NCBI RefSeq assembly: GCF_014678725.1
Contig: NZ_CP061497.1
Location: 2,124,001 to 2,188,000, forward strand
Source: Thermomonas sp. XSG
GTDB taxonomy: Bacteria > Pseudomonadota > Gammaproteobacteria > Xanthomonadales > Xanthomonadaceae
Direction of reading: 5' to 3'
Length of the DNA stretch: 64,000 nucleotides
Made by a program: the position numbers and the translations under genes. Positions within the stretch are counted from its first letter, which is position 1. Each line of letters starts with the position of its first letter. Of the stretch, positions 24,580 to 34,067 are shown piece by piece. Under the pieces are notes generated by a model, which saw only the letters and a program-made list of their open reading frames with translations, searched no databases and was not told the DNA's origin.

Positions 24580-26331
24580 ATGACCAGCAAACTTGACCGC
24601 TTGAACCAATGGGTTGCCGAGGTGGCGCGCCTCACCCGCCCGGACGCCATCCACTGGTGCGACGGCAGCGACGCCGAGAACGCGGCGCTGATCGACAAGA
24701 TGCTGGCCGATGGCACGCTGCACCGGCTCAACGAAGAGACCCATCCCGGCAGCTACCTGCACCGCTCGCACCCCGACGACGTCGCCCGCGTCGAGCACCT
24801 GACCTACGTGTGCACCACCCATCACGAAGACGCCGGCCCGAACAACCACTGGATGGCCCCGGACGAGGCCCACGCCGAGATCGACGCGCTGTTCGACGGC
24901 TGCATGCAGGGCCGCACGATGTACGTGATCCCCTATTGCATGGGGCCGATCGATTCGCCGCTGTCGCGCTGCGGCGTGGAAATCACCGACTCGCCCTACG
25001 TGGTCGCCAACATGCGGATCATGACCCGCATGGGCGCGGCGGCGCTGGCCCGCATCGAGCGCGACGGGACCTTCGTGAAGGGCCTGCACTCGATCGGCGA
25101 GCTCGACCCCAACCGCCGCTACATCATGCATTTCCCCGAGGAACTGACGATCAAGTCCTACGGCTCCGGCTACGGCGGCAACGCCCTGCTGGGCAAGAAG
25201 TGCCACGCGCTGCGCATCGCCAGCCATCAGGCGCGCAGCGAGGGCTGGCTGGCCGAGCACATGCTGATCCTCGGCGTGGAGAACCCGCAGGGGCAGACCC
25301 ATTACGTCGCCGCCGCGTTCCCGTCCGCCTGCGGCAAGACCAACCTCGCCATGCTGATCCCGCCGGAAGGCTATCGCCGCGACGGCTGGAAGATCTGGAC
25401 CATCGGCGACGATATCTGCTGGATGCGTCCGGGCCCGGATGGCCGCCTGTACGCGATCAACCCGGAAGCCGGCTTCTTCGGCGTGGCGCCCGGGACCTCG
25501 AACAAGTCCAACCCGAACGCACTGGCCTCGGTCCAGACCAACACCATCTTCACCAACGTCGGCGTCACCGCCGACAACCAGCCGTGGTGGGAAGGCATCG
25601 ACAACGGCCAGGTCCCGGCCACCGACTGGCAGGGCCAGCCGTACGACCCCAGCGTGCGTCCGGCCGCGCATCCCAATTCCCGCTTCACCGTCAGCGCGAA
25701 GCAGTGCCCGTCGTATTCGGAGATGGCCGAAGACCCGCAGGGGGTGCCGATCAGCGCCATCGTCTTCGGTGGCCGCCGCGCCTCGCTGGTGCCGCTGGTG
25801 TTCGAGGCCCGCGACTGGACCCACGGCGTGCTGGTCGGCGCCGCGATGGGGTCCGAAACCACCGCGGCGGCCACGGGCGCCGTCGGCGTGATGCGCCGCG
25901 ACCCGATGGCGATGAAGCCGTTCTGCGGCTACAACTTCGCCGACTACTTCGCCCACTGGCTGAGCTTCGACCAGGACGGCGCGAAGCTGCCCAAGGTCTT
26001 CCACGTCAACTGGTTCCGCAAGGGCGACGACGGCAGGTTCCTGTGGCCCGGCTTCGGCGACAACCTGCGCGTGCTGGAGTGGATGATCCGCCGCGTCGAA
26101 GGCAGCGTGGCCGCCACCGAGACGCCGATCGGCCACCTGCCGGCGGCGGGCGACCTCAACCTTGATGGCGTCGCCCTGTCCGACGAGGCCCGCGCCAAGC
26201 TGTTCGGCCTGGACCGCGCCGGTTGGCAGGCCGAGTTCGCAAACCTCGGCGAATATCTGGCGGAGTACGGCCCGCGCCTGCCGCAGGCGCTGCTTCAGGA
26301 ACAGCGGCGGATTGCCGAGGCGCTGGCCTGA
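24580..26331 (+). CDS. pckG: PckG, phosphoenolpyruvate carboxykinase (GTP)
   Basis: Gluconeogenic enzyme converting oxaloacetate and GTP to PEP, GDP and CO2. The 583-residue product has the GTP-type family features: HTYSG-equivalent [21 protein letters not shown], the P-loop [12 protein letters not shown] (about residue 247), [32 protein letters not shown] and the metal/nucleotide region [16 protein letters not shown]. It follows the fadE regulator gene, consistent with carbon flow from fatty acids to sugar, although separate regulation is likely. A strong terminator follows. Confidence 0.96.
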   Translation: MTSKLDRLNQWVAEVARLTRPDAIHWCDGSDAENAALIDKMLADGTLHRLNEETHPGSYLHRSHPDDVARVEHLTYVCTTHHEDAGPNNHWMAPDEAHAEIDALFDGCMQGRTMYVIPYCMGPIDSPLSRCGVEITDSPYVVANMRIMTRMGAAALARIERDGTFVKGLHSIGELDPNRRYIMHFPEELTIKSYGSGYGGNALLGKKCHALRIASHQARSEGWLAEHMLILGVENPQGQTHYVAAAFPSACGKTNLAMLIPPEGYRRDGWKIWTIGDDICWMRPGPDGRLYAINPEAGFFGVAPGTSNKSNPNALASVQTNTIFTNVGVTADNQPWWEGIDNGQVPATDWQGQPYDPSVRPAAHPNSRFTVSAKQCPSYSEMAEDPQGVPISAIVFGGRRASLVPLVFEARDWTHGVLVGAAMGSETTAAATGAVGVMRRDPMAMKPFCGYNFADYFAHWLSFDQDGAKLPKVFHVNWFRKGDDGRFLWPGFGDNLRVLEWMIRRVEGSVAATETPIGHLPAAGDLNLDGVALSDEARAKLFGLDRAGWQAEFANLGEYLAEYGPRLPQALLQEQRRIAEALA

Positions 26332-26360
26332 AACAGCCTGCGCGGCGGTTCCGCCACGCG

Positions 26361-26389
26361 AAGCCCCGCTTGTGCGGGGCTTCTTTTTT
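26361..26389 (+). terminator. Intrinsic terminator after pckG
   Basis: AAGCCCCGC (26361-26369) pairs with GCGGGGCTT (26374-26382) across TTGT, then a TTTTTT run. Strong. Confidence 0.92.
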
Positions 26390-26481
26390 GTCAATTGGGC
26401 GAACAGAACCATTACTGAACGCCGGATCGTTGCCCGCGAAACTGAATGCGTGTTTCGCAAGCTGAATGCGGACTAAGGGGG

Positions 26482-26511
26482 TTGTTAAATAAATGTTGAC
26501 TGCTCTATAGT
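26482..26511 (+). promoter_or_regulatory. Promoter of the Oar-like receptor
   Basis: TTGTTA (26482-26487), an 18-nt spacer and TATAGT (26506-26511), in a local A/T-rich patch 75 bp before the receptor start. The same TTGTTA word in a similar context survives at 33030-33035, ahead of the truncated second receptor. Confidence 0.6.
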
Positions 26512-26586
26512 CGGGAAGTCAGGCCGTCTGAGGTCGGGCGTACTTGATCTCCTTTGTCACTTCGTCCCTATGGGGGTTACAACAAA

Positions 26587-29500
26587 ATGGCTTCTAACTA
26601 CCTTGCGAAAGGCCTGAAGCGGAGCGCGCTCACCGTCGCTCTGGGGCTGTGCTTCGTCGGCGGCGTGCAGGCGCAGACCAACACCGCTGGTGCGGTCGTT
26701 GGCCGTGCGGTTGCTGGCGACACCATTACCGTCACCAACCCGTCGACCGGCTTCAGCCGCACCATCACTGTGGATGCGACCGGCTCCTACCGCTTCTCGC
26801 AGCTGCCGACCGGCCAGTACCAGGTCAGCCGCAATGGCGGTTCGCCGCGCACCGCGAACGTCAACGTGGGCGGTGCCGTCAACGTCGATTTCGTCTCCGC
26901 TGATGCGACCACTCTGGATGCCGTGACCGTGATCGGTTCCGGTGCGATCAACCCGATCGACGTGTCTTCTGTCGAATCGACCACCATCCTGACCGCCGAG
27001 CAGATCGCCAAGATCCCGGTGTCGCGCGACACCACCTCCGTGGCCCTGCTGGCCCCGGGCACCGTCCGCGGCGACAGCGCGTTCGGCAACCTGGCGTCGT
27101 TCGGTGGTTCGTCGGTCGCGGAGAACCAGTACTTCTTCAACGGCTTCAACATCACCAACAGCTTCAACAACCTGAACTTCGCGCAGATCCCGTTCGAGGC
27201 GATCGCCGAGCAGCAGACCAAGACCGGCGGCTACGGCGCCGAGTTCGGTCGCTCCACCGGTGGCGTGGTCAACCAGATCTCCAAGCGCGGCTCCAATGAT
27301 TTCAAGGCCGGCGCCAATGTGTTCTGGTCGCCCAGCAGCCTGAACGAAACCCCGGACAGCTACTACCTGAACGACGGCACGCTTTCGGCTGACCGCAGCA
27401 ACAACACCGTCGGTACCGAAATGACGGCGTCGGTCTGGGCCAGCGGTGCGCTGGTGCAGGACCGCCTGTTCGCCTACGGCCTGGTGCAGTACACCGACAT
27501 CGGCGAGGGCAAGTCGATGTCCTCGTCGGGCGGCTTCAGCACCGTCGGCACCAACACGCAGCCGAAGTGGCTGTTGAAGATGGACTGGAACATCAACGAT
27601 AACAATATCCTTGAGTTCACCGGCATCTCCGACAAGCGCAAGTACGAGACCGACTACTACGCGACCACCTACTCCGATCCGGTCAAGCCGCTGAATCCGC
27701 AGCTTGGTCAGTTCAAGGGCACTGCGTTCGACGAGCGCGGCGGCGACACCTACATCGCCAAGTACACCGGCTACCTGAGCGACAGCTTCACCCTGACCGT
27801 GCTGGCCGGTACCAGCGAGTCCTCGCGCAGCAACTATTCCGTTACTGCCAACGGCACAGTCAACAGCTACGGTGGCAACGTGGGCGTGCCGGCCAACGGC
27901 TGCCCTGTGATCACCGACGCTCGCCCGTCCGCGGTCAACAAGCTGGTCCCGTCGATCACCGGTTGCGCCCTGGACAGCTTCCTGGGCCGCCCGGACGCCA
28001 AGGACACCCGCGACCAGTTCCGCATCGACGCCGAATGGCAGCTGGGCAACCACCTGCTGCGTGGCGGCGTGGACATCGACAACTTCGAGTCGGTGGCGGG
28101 TGAGTCCTATTCCGGCGGCGTCGTGTGGCGCTATGGTCGCTATACCCGCACTGGTTTTACCGGTGAGAACCAAGTCGTGCGCAAGCGCGTGTTCCAGTCC
28201 GGCTCCACCGTGGCCGTGGACCAGACCGCGTTCTATCTGGAAGACAGCTGGAGCATCACCCCCAACTTCATCGCCTACCTCGGTGCGCGTTGGGATACCT
28301 TCGACAACCAGAACGGCGACGGCGAGACCTTCGCCAAGATCAAGAACCAGTTCGCTCCGCGCCTGGGCTTCTCCTGGGACGTGAACGGCGATTCCAGCTT
28401 CAAGGTCTACGGCAACGCCGGCCGCTATGCGCTGCCGCTGACCGCCACCGTGGCGGTGCGCGGTGCGTCCAAGTCGCTGTACAGCGAAGAGTTCTTCACC
28501 TACACCGGCGTTGATCCGACTACGGGTGCGCCGACCGGTCTGGTCAAGATCCCGAACTACAACAATGGCCGTCCGATCAAGTACCTGAACAACGAGTTCG
28601 GCGTCGGCAAGAACCCCGAGACCATTGCCGATCAGGGTCTGAAGCCGATGTACCAGGACGAGTACATTCTGGGCTTCCAGAAAGAGCTGACCGACAACCT
28701 GTCGCTGGGCGCCCGCCTGATCCGCCGCGACCTTAAGGCCGCGATCGACGACCAGTGCGACTACCGCCCGATCATCGAGTGGGCTCTGGCCAACGGCTTC
28801 ACCGACAACGGCAGCGGCGGCTTCCAGGAAGTGGCAGACAAGACCCAGAACAGCGACATCGCGGTGTACAACCCCGGTTTCGCCTTCTGCCACCTGTACA
28901 ACCCGGGTCGCGATGCCACCTTCAAGATGGACATCAACGGCGACGGCACGCTGGAAGAGGTCAAGCTGACCGCCGATCAGCTGGGCCCGAAGGCCAAGCG
29001 CAAGTACACGGCGTTTGAAGTCTTCTTCGAAGGCAGCTGGGACCGCGCGTTCCTGCAGGGTTCGTACACCTTCGCCAAGAGCATCGGCAACACCGAGGGC
29101 GGCGTGAAGTCGGATATCGGCCAGGACGATACCGGCACCACCCAGGACTTCGACTATCCGGAGCTGACCGAAGGTTCCTACGGCTACCTGCCGAACGATC
29201 GCCGCCACAGCTTCAAGCTGTTCGGCAGCTACGACATCACGGATACCGTGACCGTTGGCGGCAACCTGATCGTCCAGTCCGGGCGTCCGATCAACTGCTT
29301 CGGCTTCCACCCGATCAACCCGGCCTATGCCAACGGCTACTTCTACTGCCAGGGTCAGCTGACCCCGCGTGGTACCTCGGGTCGCCTGCCGTGGTCGAAG
29401 AAGCTGGATCTGAACGTGGCCTGGACCCCGGCGTTTGCCGACAAGCACCTGACCTTCAAGGTCGACGTGTTCAACGTCCTCAACAGCCAGGAAGCGATCA

Positions 29501-29616
29501 ACGTGGTCGAGCAGGGCGAAGATGGCAGCGGCAACTGGCAGCCGAACGTCTGGAAGTCGGTCAACGGCTACCAGGCGCCGCGCTCGGTCCGCTTCATGGT
29601 CCAGTACGACTTCTGA
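26587..29616 (+). CDS. Oar-like TonB-dependent outer-membrane receptor
   Basis: Outer-membrane protein of 1009 residues. It has a signal peptide (residues 1-30, ending GGVQAQ). A carboxypeptidase-regulatory-like domain follows (about 31-112: GRAVAGDTITVTNP, GSYRFSQLPTGQYQV). Then come a plug (about 115-230: STTILTAEQIAKIPVSRDTTSVALLAPG, GGYGAEFGRSTGGVVNQISKRG) and a long beta-barrel ending in the aromatic YDF. The fold matches Myxococcus Oar-type receptors; the ligand is unknown. No typical TonB box was recognised. GGGGG lies about 12 nt before the ATG. Two sulfotransferase genes and a C-terminal fragment of a related receptor follow, a neighbourhood that suggests a common substrate or a modified surface. 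Confidence 0.93.
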   Translation: MASNYLAKGLKRSALTVALGLCFVGGVQAQTNTAGAVVGRAVAGDTITVTNPSTGFSRTITVDATGSYRFSQLPTGQYQVSRNGGSPRTANVNVGGAVNVDFVSADATTLDAVTVIGSGAINPIDVSSVESTTILTAEQIAKIPVSRDTTSVALLAPGTVRGDSAFGNLASFGGSSVAENQYFFNGFNITNSFNNLNFAQIPFEAIAEQQTKTGGYGAEFGRSTGGVVNQISKRGSNDFKAGANVFWSPSSLNETPDSYYLNDGTLSADRSNNTVGTEMTASVWASGALVQDRLFAYGLVQYTDIGEGKSMSSSGGFSTVGTNTQPKWLLKMDWNINDNNILEFTGISDKRKYETDYYATTYSDPVKPLNPQLGQFKGTAFDERGGDTYIAKYTGYLSDSFTLTVLAGTSESSRSNYSVTANGTVNSYGGNVGVPANGCPVITDARPSAVNKLVPSITGCALDSFLGRPDAKDTRDQFRIDAEWQLGNHLLRGGVDIDNFESVAGESYSGGVVWRYGRYTRTGFTGENQVVRKRVFQSGSTVAVDQTAFYLEDSWSITPNFIAYLGARWDTFDNQNGDGETFAKIKNQFAPRLGFSWDVNGDSSFKVYGNAGRYALPLTATVAVRGASKSLYSEEFFTYTGVDPTTGAPTGLVKIPNYNNGRPIKYLNNEFGVGKNPETIADQGLKPMYQDEYILGFQKELTDNLSLGARLIRRDLKAAIDDQCDYRPIIEWALANGFTDNGSGGFQEVADKTQNSDIAVYNPGFAFCHLYNPGRDATFKMDINGDGTLEEVKLTADQLGPKAKRKYTAFEVFFEGSWDRAFLQGSYTFAKSIGNTEGGVKSDIGQDDTGTTQDFDYPELTEGSYGYLPNDRRHSFKLFGSYDITDTVTVGGNLIVQSGRPINCFGFHPINPAYANGYFYCQGQLTPRGTSGRLPWSKKLDLNVAWTPAFADKHLTFKVDVFNVLNSQEAINVVEQGEDGSGNWQPNVWKSVNGYQAPRSVRFMVQYDF

Positions 29617-29638
29617 TATTGATCCACTGTGGTAATTC

Positions 29639-29669
29639 GGACGGCCGCCTAGTGCGGCCGTCCTTTTTT
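29639..29669 (+). terminator. Intrinsic terminator after the receptor
   Basis: GGACGGCCGC (29639-29648) pairs perfectly with GCGGCCGTCC (29654-29663) across CTAGT, then TTTTTT. It separates the receptor from the sulfotransferase operon. Confidence 0.93.
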
Positions 29670-29728
29670 GTTGATCGTCGCGTGAGCGACTAAAGTTCGG
29701 CAGCAAGATGCGGCAAGGAGTTGCAGTA

Positions 29729-31300
29729 ATGGAGATGGATGCATCCCGGCGGTGGCAACAGGCCGAACAGTTGAGTGCGGCGGGCGAGGAGGCGGAGGCG
29801 CGGACGCTCTATGCGGGGTTGACCAGCGATCCTGCGATCGCGCCCTATGCCCACCTCCGCCTGAGCGTGGCCGACCAGCGCGCGGGTGACGTACGCGGTG
29901 CGGTTGCGCATGCGCTGGAAGCCTTCCGGAAGGCGCAGGCGGATGCCACGCTGCTGGAAATGCTCTGCAAGTTGCTGTTGCGGTTGGGAGAAACGCACGC
30001 CGCGCTGGCTTGCGCAAATGCCTTGACCGAGACCCAGCCCATGCCGGGGGCGCTGGCGGAGGTCGGCAAGATGTTGTCCGACCATATGCTGCCCGAAGCC
30101 GCTTTGCCCCTGCTGCAGCGAGCGATGGCGACGGGCATGGCAGGCGCTCCGGCGATGCAGTACCTGCTGGGACTGAACCTGATGTATGCAGGCGATCTGC
30201 GAGCGGCCGAACATGCGCTGGAGGCGAGCGTACGTGGCAACCCGGAACTGGTTCCGGCGCACTGGGCGTTGGCCAAGCTGGGTGTAGATGACAGTCGTGG
30301 CGCGCGGATTGATCGTCTCAAGCGGCTGCTAGCGGCCGCCCCTGGGCGGGGGCCGGAGGCTGCGTTGCTGTGGTACAGCCTGTTTCATGAGTTGGACCGG
30401 GATGGCCAGCCGAGATCCGCGTGGGATGCCCTGGATACGGCAATGCGCTTGCGGCGGGCACAGGTGCACTACGACGAAGCGGCGCAGGACACATTGTTCG
30501 AAGCGGCCACCCACGCCCTGCGGCATCCGCGTCGCGAAACCCGAGAACCGCTGGGACCTACGCCAGTGTTCGTTGTGGGACTGCCGCGCAGCGGTACCAC
30601 CGTGATCGAACAGGCACTTTGTATGCAAGCGGACGTAGCCAGTGCCGGCGAGCTGCGCGACCTCGTTACCCAGATGCGATGGGTGACCCAGCGGGCAGGT
30701 TCGTTCAACGTCGATGCGGGGTTGATGCAGGCCATGTCATCGGCGCCAGCGGACCTTCTGGGCGATCGCTATCTGGAACACACCCGGTGGCGGGCACGCC
30801 GACAGGCGTTCTATGCCGACAAATGGCCGGAGAACTATCTGGCCATCGGCCACATCCTGGCTTCGTTGCCGGAAGCCAGGATTGTCTGCGTACGCCGCGC
30901 GCCAGCCGACGCATGTTTTTCCAACCTCAAGGAGTGGTTTGCCGCCTCCTACCCTTACAGCTATAGCCAGGAGGAGGTGGCGCGACAGTACGCCCGCTAT
31001 GATCGATTGCTGCAGGACGTGAGGGCGGTGGCCAGTCCGCGCGTGGCATTCGTGGAATACGAGGCATTTGCGCGCCAGCCGGATGCCGCCATTGCTGGAC
31101 TCAAGCTGCTGCTTGACCTGCCGGATCGGACGATCCCCGGCGCGCGGGAGAGCGTTCCCACGGCCAGCGCCGTCCAGGTGCGTAGCGCCGTCAGCACGCG
31201 CCACGTCGGTGCGTGGCGGCGGTATGCCGAATGGCTTGGTCCGATGCTGGATGAGCTGGCCCGCTGTGGTTATCCGCAGGACGCGGAGGCCGGCGCGTGA
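29729..31300 (+). CDS. TPR-containing sulfotransferase (first paralogue)
   Basis: Predicted PAPS-dependent sulfotransferase of 523 residues. The first ~270 residues are TPR-like helical pairs (AEQLSAAGEEAEARTLYAG, YLLGLNLMYAGDLRAAEHALEAS). The sulfotransferase domain (Sulfotransfer_3 type) follows, with the 5'-phosphosulfate loop GLPRSGTTVIEQ at about residue 283 and a 3'-phosphate region RRAPADACFSNLKEWF. The family-typical TASAVQVRSAVSTRHVGAWRRY closes the domain. AAGGAG (29715-29720) at 8-nt spacing picks the ATG at 29729 over 29708. No signal peptide, so it acts in the cytoplasm. Acceptor unknown: protein tyrosine, glycan or metabolite are all possible. The next gene overlaps by 4 nt. Confidence 0.88.
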   Translation: MEMDASRRWQQAEQLSAAGEEAEARTLYAGLTSDPAIAPYAHLRLSVADQRAGDVRGAVAHALEAFRKAQADATLLEMLCKLLLRLGETHAALACANALTETQPMPGALAEVGKMLSDHMLPEAALPLLQRAMATGMAGAPAMQYLLGLNLMYAGDLRAAEHALEASVRGNPELVPAHWALAKLGVDDSRGARIDRLKRLLAAAPGRGPEAALLWYSLFHELDRDGQPRSAWDALDTAMRLRRAQVHYDEAAQDTLFEAATHALRHPRRETREPLGPTPVFVVGLPRSGTTVIEQALCMQADVASAGELRDLVTQMRWVTQRAGSFNVDAGLMQAMSSAPADLLGDRYLEHTRWRARRQAFYADKWPENYLAIGHILASLPEARIVCVRRAPADACFSNLKEWFAASYPYSYSQEEVARQYARYDRLLQDVRAVASPRVAFVEYEAFARQPDAAIAGLKLLLDLPDRTIPGARESVPTASAVQVRSAVSTRHVGAWRRYAEWLGPMLDELARCGYPQDAEAGA

Positions 31301-32886
31301 GCAATATCGATGCACCCATGCGGGCGATGCTGGAATACGCCGCGCAACTTGCGGAAGAAAATGATTTCACGGCCCTGCGTGGACTGCTGGATGGCATCCG
31401 GGTGGATACGGAAGTCAAGGCCAAGCACCTCGTGGAGGCGTCCTACTCGGAGTCACTGGCGGGCCGTTACCGGAATGCGCGCACCGCCGCGCTGATGGCA
31501 TACACGTTGCGGCCCACCAAACCGGAAACCCGACAGCAACTGGCTGCCCGATTGCGAACAATCAACGAGGCCGGTCCGCTGCTGGAGTTGATCCGGAGTT
31601 CCGGTCCGCTGCACAGCATTCCGATCCCGCTGCTATTGGGTTATGCCGCGCAGCTGTCCTACCTCAACATGCAGGAAGCTGCATTGATCCATCTGGACGA
31701 GGCGCGCAGGGCGGATCCGCGTTACCCGCCCACGTTGCTTTCGCGCGGCCAGGTGTTGACCTATCTCGGCCGCATCGACGAGGCCGCCGCCGAGTTCGAA
31801 CGCTGCATCACTATCGCGCCGCAGATCGGCCAGGCGCACTGGTTCCTTGCGCACGTGCGCAAGGCGACTGCGGACAGCAACCACGTGCCACGCCTGCGCG
31901 CCCAGCTTGCGCGTCCAGGCCTGCCGCCGCAGGAGGAGGTTTCCTTGGCTTTTGCGCTGCACAAGGAGCTGGACGACCTGGGGGAACACGAATCCGCATG
32001 GCAGGCGCTGCAGCGTGCGTGTGTGGCGAAACGCGCCACCCTGCGTTACGACCCCGACGACAGTGTCCGTCTGGTCGATGCGCTGGTGGCGATGCCCCCG
32101 GCCGTTCCGGTCGCCGCACAGGCCAGCCTGGGGCCGACCCCGGTATTCATCGTGGGCATGCATCGTTCCGGAACCACGCTGCTCGAACAGCTGTTGGACG
32201 CCAGTCCGGCAGTGCGCGGCGTGGGCGAGCTTTACGATTTCACCAGCGCCATGCGCTATGCAACGGATCGCCATTGCCGCGGCGTGATCGATGCCGGCCT
32301 CGTGGCGCGGGCAACCGGGATCGACTTCGGCGCGGTTGGTCGCCGCTACCTCGCTGGCATGTCCTGGCGCCTGGGCGAGGAACGCTTCTTCACCGACAAG
32401 CTGCCGTCCAACTTCCTCAATATCGGGTTCATCTGCCAGGCGCTGCCGCAGGCCCGGATCCTGCACATGGTGCGGGACCCCATGGAGACCTGCTTTTCCA
32501 ATCTCCGGGAGTTGTTCTCGGACGCCAACCCCTATTCGTACGACCAGCTGGAGTTGGCCGGCTACTTCGTGCAGTACCGGCGCTTGATGGCGCACTGGCA
32601 TGCGCGATTCCCGGGCCGGATCCTGGACGTGGAGTACGCGCAACTCACCCGTGACCCTGAGGCGACGATGCGTGGCGTCGCTGCTTTCTGCGGCATGGAG
32701 TACCTGCCGGCCATGAGTGATCCACGGAACAGCGGGCGCGCAGTGGCTACCGCCAGCGCAGTCCAGGTGCGGCAGGGCGTAGTCCGGCGGGACGTCCCCA
32801 AGTGGATGGTCTACGCCGATCACTTGCGCCCCTTGTCTGCGGCGTTGCAAGCAGCTGATGCCGGACTCCCCGCGGGCAATCGATAG
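31297..32886 (+). CDS. TPR-containing sulfotransferase (second paralogue)
   Basis: A 529-residue relative of the preceding gene, starting at GTG within the overlapping GTGA, so translation is probably coupled. TPR-like repeats fill about residues 1-270 (YAAQLSYLNMQEAALIHLDEARRADPRYPPTLLSRG). The sulfotransferase domain has FIVGMHRSGTTLLEQLLDAS at about 285-304, DKLPSNFLNIGFICQALPQARILHMVRDPMETCFSN for the PAPS pocket, and TASAVQVRQGVVRRDVPKWMVY. Two diverged paralogues side by side suggest either two acceptors or a heteromeric enzyme. An A/T-rich remnant and a truncated receptor follow. Confidence 0.88.
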   Translation: MSNIDAPMRAMLEYAAQLAEENDFTALRGLLDGIRVDTEVKAKHLVEASYSESLAGRYRNARTAALMAYTLRPTKPETRQQLAARLRTINEAGPLLELIRSSGPLHSIPIPLLLGYAAQLSYLNMQEAALIHLDEARRADPRYPPTLLSRGQVLTYLGRIDEAAAEFERCITIAPQIGQAHWFLAHVRKATADSNHVPRLRAQLARPGLPPQEEVSLAFALHKELDDLGEHESAWQALQRACVAKRATLRYDPDDSVRLVDALVAMPPAVPVAAQASLGPTPVFIVGMHRSGTTLLEQLLDASPAVRGVGELYDFTSAMRYATDRHCRGVIDAGLVARATGIDFGAVGRRYLAGMSWRLGEERFFTDKLPSNFLNIGFICQALPQARILHMVRDPMETCFSNLRELFSDANPYSYDQLELAGYFVQYRRLMAHWHARFPGRILDVEYAQLTRDPEATMRGVAAFCGMEYLPAMSDPRNSGRAVATASAVQVRQGVVRRDVPKWMVYADHLRPLSAALQAADAGLPAGNR

Positions 32887-33050
32887 GCCGGCCCGCAGAA
32901 CCTGCCGCCGCGACTCAACCAGAATGGCCGTTGCGTGCGCCGTGCCAGCGCGGCCGCGAGGCTAGGCAAGCGCTCGGACGGGAAATTTCCGGGCCCTTAC
33001 ACCAGTCACAAGTCAGAATTATTTTTCTGTTGTTAAGAATTGGTTCACTC

Positions 33051-33899
33051 TTGAAGAACGCCATCGACGACATCTGCCCCACCGAGTGCTTCATCTTCAA
33101 CGCAGGCACGAACAAGGCGACCTTCTGGGAGGACGACGGTACCGGCAACCTGGTCCAGGTGACGCACGACTTCGCCCAGGACTTCGGCACCGCGTTCCCC
33201 AAGCTGAAGCGCAAGTACGCGGCCCTGGACATGTACGCCCAGTACCGCGAAGGCAACTTCTTCGGTCGCGTCGACTACACCCTGTCGCACAACTGGGGCA
33301 ACGCCGAAGGCCAGCTGAACTCTTCGGTGGATACCGGCAACGGCGGCCAGGGTGACGTGTCGGTGACCCAGGACTGGGATCTGCCCGAACTGATGTACGG
33401 CGTGAGCGGCAGCCTGCCGAACAACCGTACCCATCAGATCAAGGCCATCGGCTCCTATCGCTTCACCGACGAGTGGCGCGTGGGCGGTTCGGCCATCGTC
33501 CAGAGTGGTCGTCCGCGTAGCTGCTACAGCTACTGGCCGTATGCCAAGCCCGGTATCTATAACGGCGCGTACTACTCCTACTGCGGTGTCCCGGGCGCGC
33601 AGACTGCGGTGAACAATCCCAATGTCACCCCGGATCCGAGCTACGTGTTCTCGCCGCGCGGTAGCGCCGGCGAAACCCCGTGGACGGCGACGTTCAACGT
33701 CAACCTGACCTACACCCCGAACTGGATGAAGGGTCTCAGCCTGGCGATGGACGTGCTGAACCTGTTCGACAGCCAGACCCCGACCGGCTACTACGAGCGT
33801 TCGGCCAGCAGCCGCACGACGGTGAACCCGCGTTACGGCCAGGTGCTGTACTACAGCAGCCCGCGTAGCTTCCGCTTCACTGCGCGTTACGACTTCTGA
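33051..33899 (+). pseudogene. C-terminal fragment of a second Oar-like TonB receptor
   Basis: About 282 codons that align by eye with the last ~290 residues of the complete receptor at 26587-29616. LKNAIDDIC matches LKAAIDDQC; KLKRKYAALDMYAQYREG matches KAKRKYTAFEVFFEG; both share DYPEL/DLPEL-type, IVQSGRP, DVLNLF/DVFNVL and a terminal YDF. Signal peptide, regulatory domain, plug and about 70% of the barrel are missing. The frame is open further upstream (to 32931), but that part is not receptor-like and has no start signal. Just before the fragment lies an A/T-rich patch with TTGTTA (33030-33035), like the promoter of the intact receptor. An internal deletion that joined the promoter region to the 3' end explains this best. 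Not expected to make a functional receptor. Confidence 0.85.
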
Positions 33900-33928
33900 T
33901 TCCGGTCAGTAGTTCGCCGTAACCTGAG

Positions 33929-33958
33929 GCCGGCCCCGCAAGGGGCCGGCTTTTTTTT
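33929..33958 (+). terminator. Intrinsic terminator after the receptor fragment
   Basis: GCCGGCCCC (33929-33937) pairs perfectly with GGGGCCGGC (33942-33950) across GCAA, then eight T. Strong. Confidence 0.94.
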
Positions 33959-34027
33959 GACGATTGCAAGTGCACAAGGCTCCCGGCCAAGAGGGTGCCC
34001 CTTTGGTCGGTCATCCAGCGTCTCGCG

Positions 34028-34039
34028 TGGTTTAAACCA
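34028..34039. promoter_or_regulatory. 12-bp perfect A/T-centred palindrome before the sigma factor gene
   Basis: TGGTTTAAACCA lies 28 bp upstream of the ECF sigma start. It is unusual for this GC-rich sequence and placed where an operator would sit. No promoter could be assigned with confidence. Confidence 0.35.
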
Positions 34040-34067
34040 TCGGTCGTTTTCCTGCATCACAATCCCC

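Noticed and set aside
26557-29706. 1049-codon minus-strand frame
   Set aside because: Antisense to the Oar-like receptor; no start signal and no recognisable domains.
34028-34039. Alternative reading as only a chance palindrome
   Set aside because: Not fully rejected: a single 12-bp palindrome can arise by chance, so it is listed at low confidence and not counted as a finding by itself.
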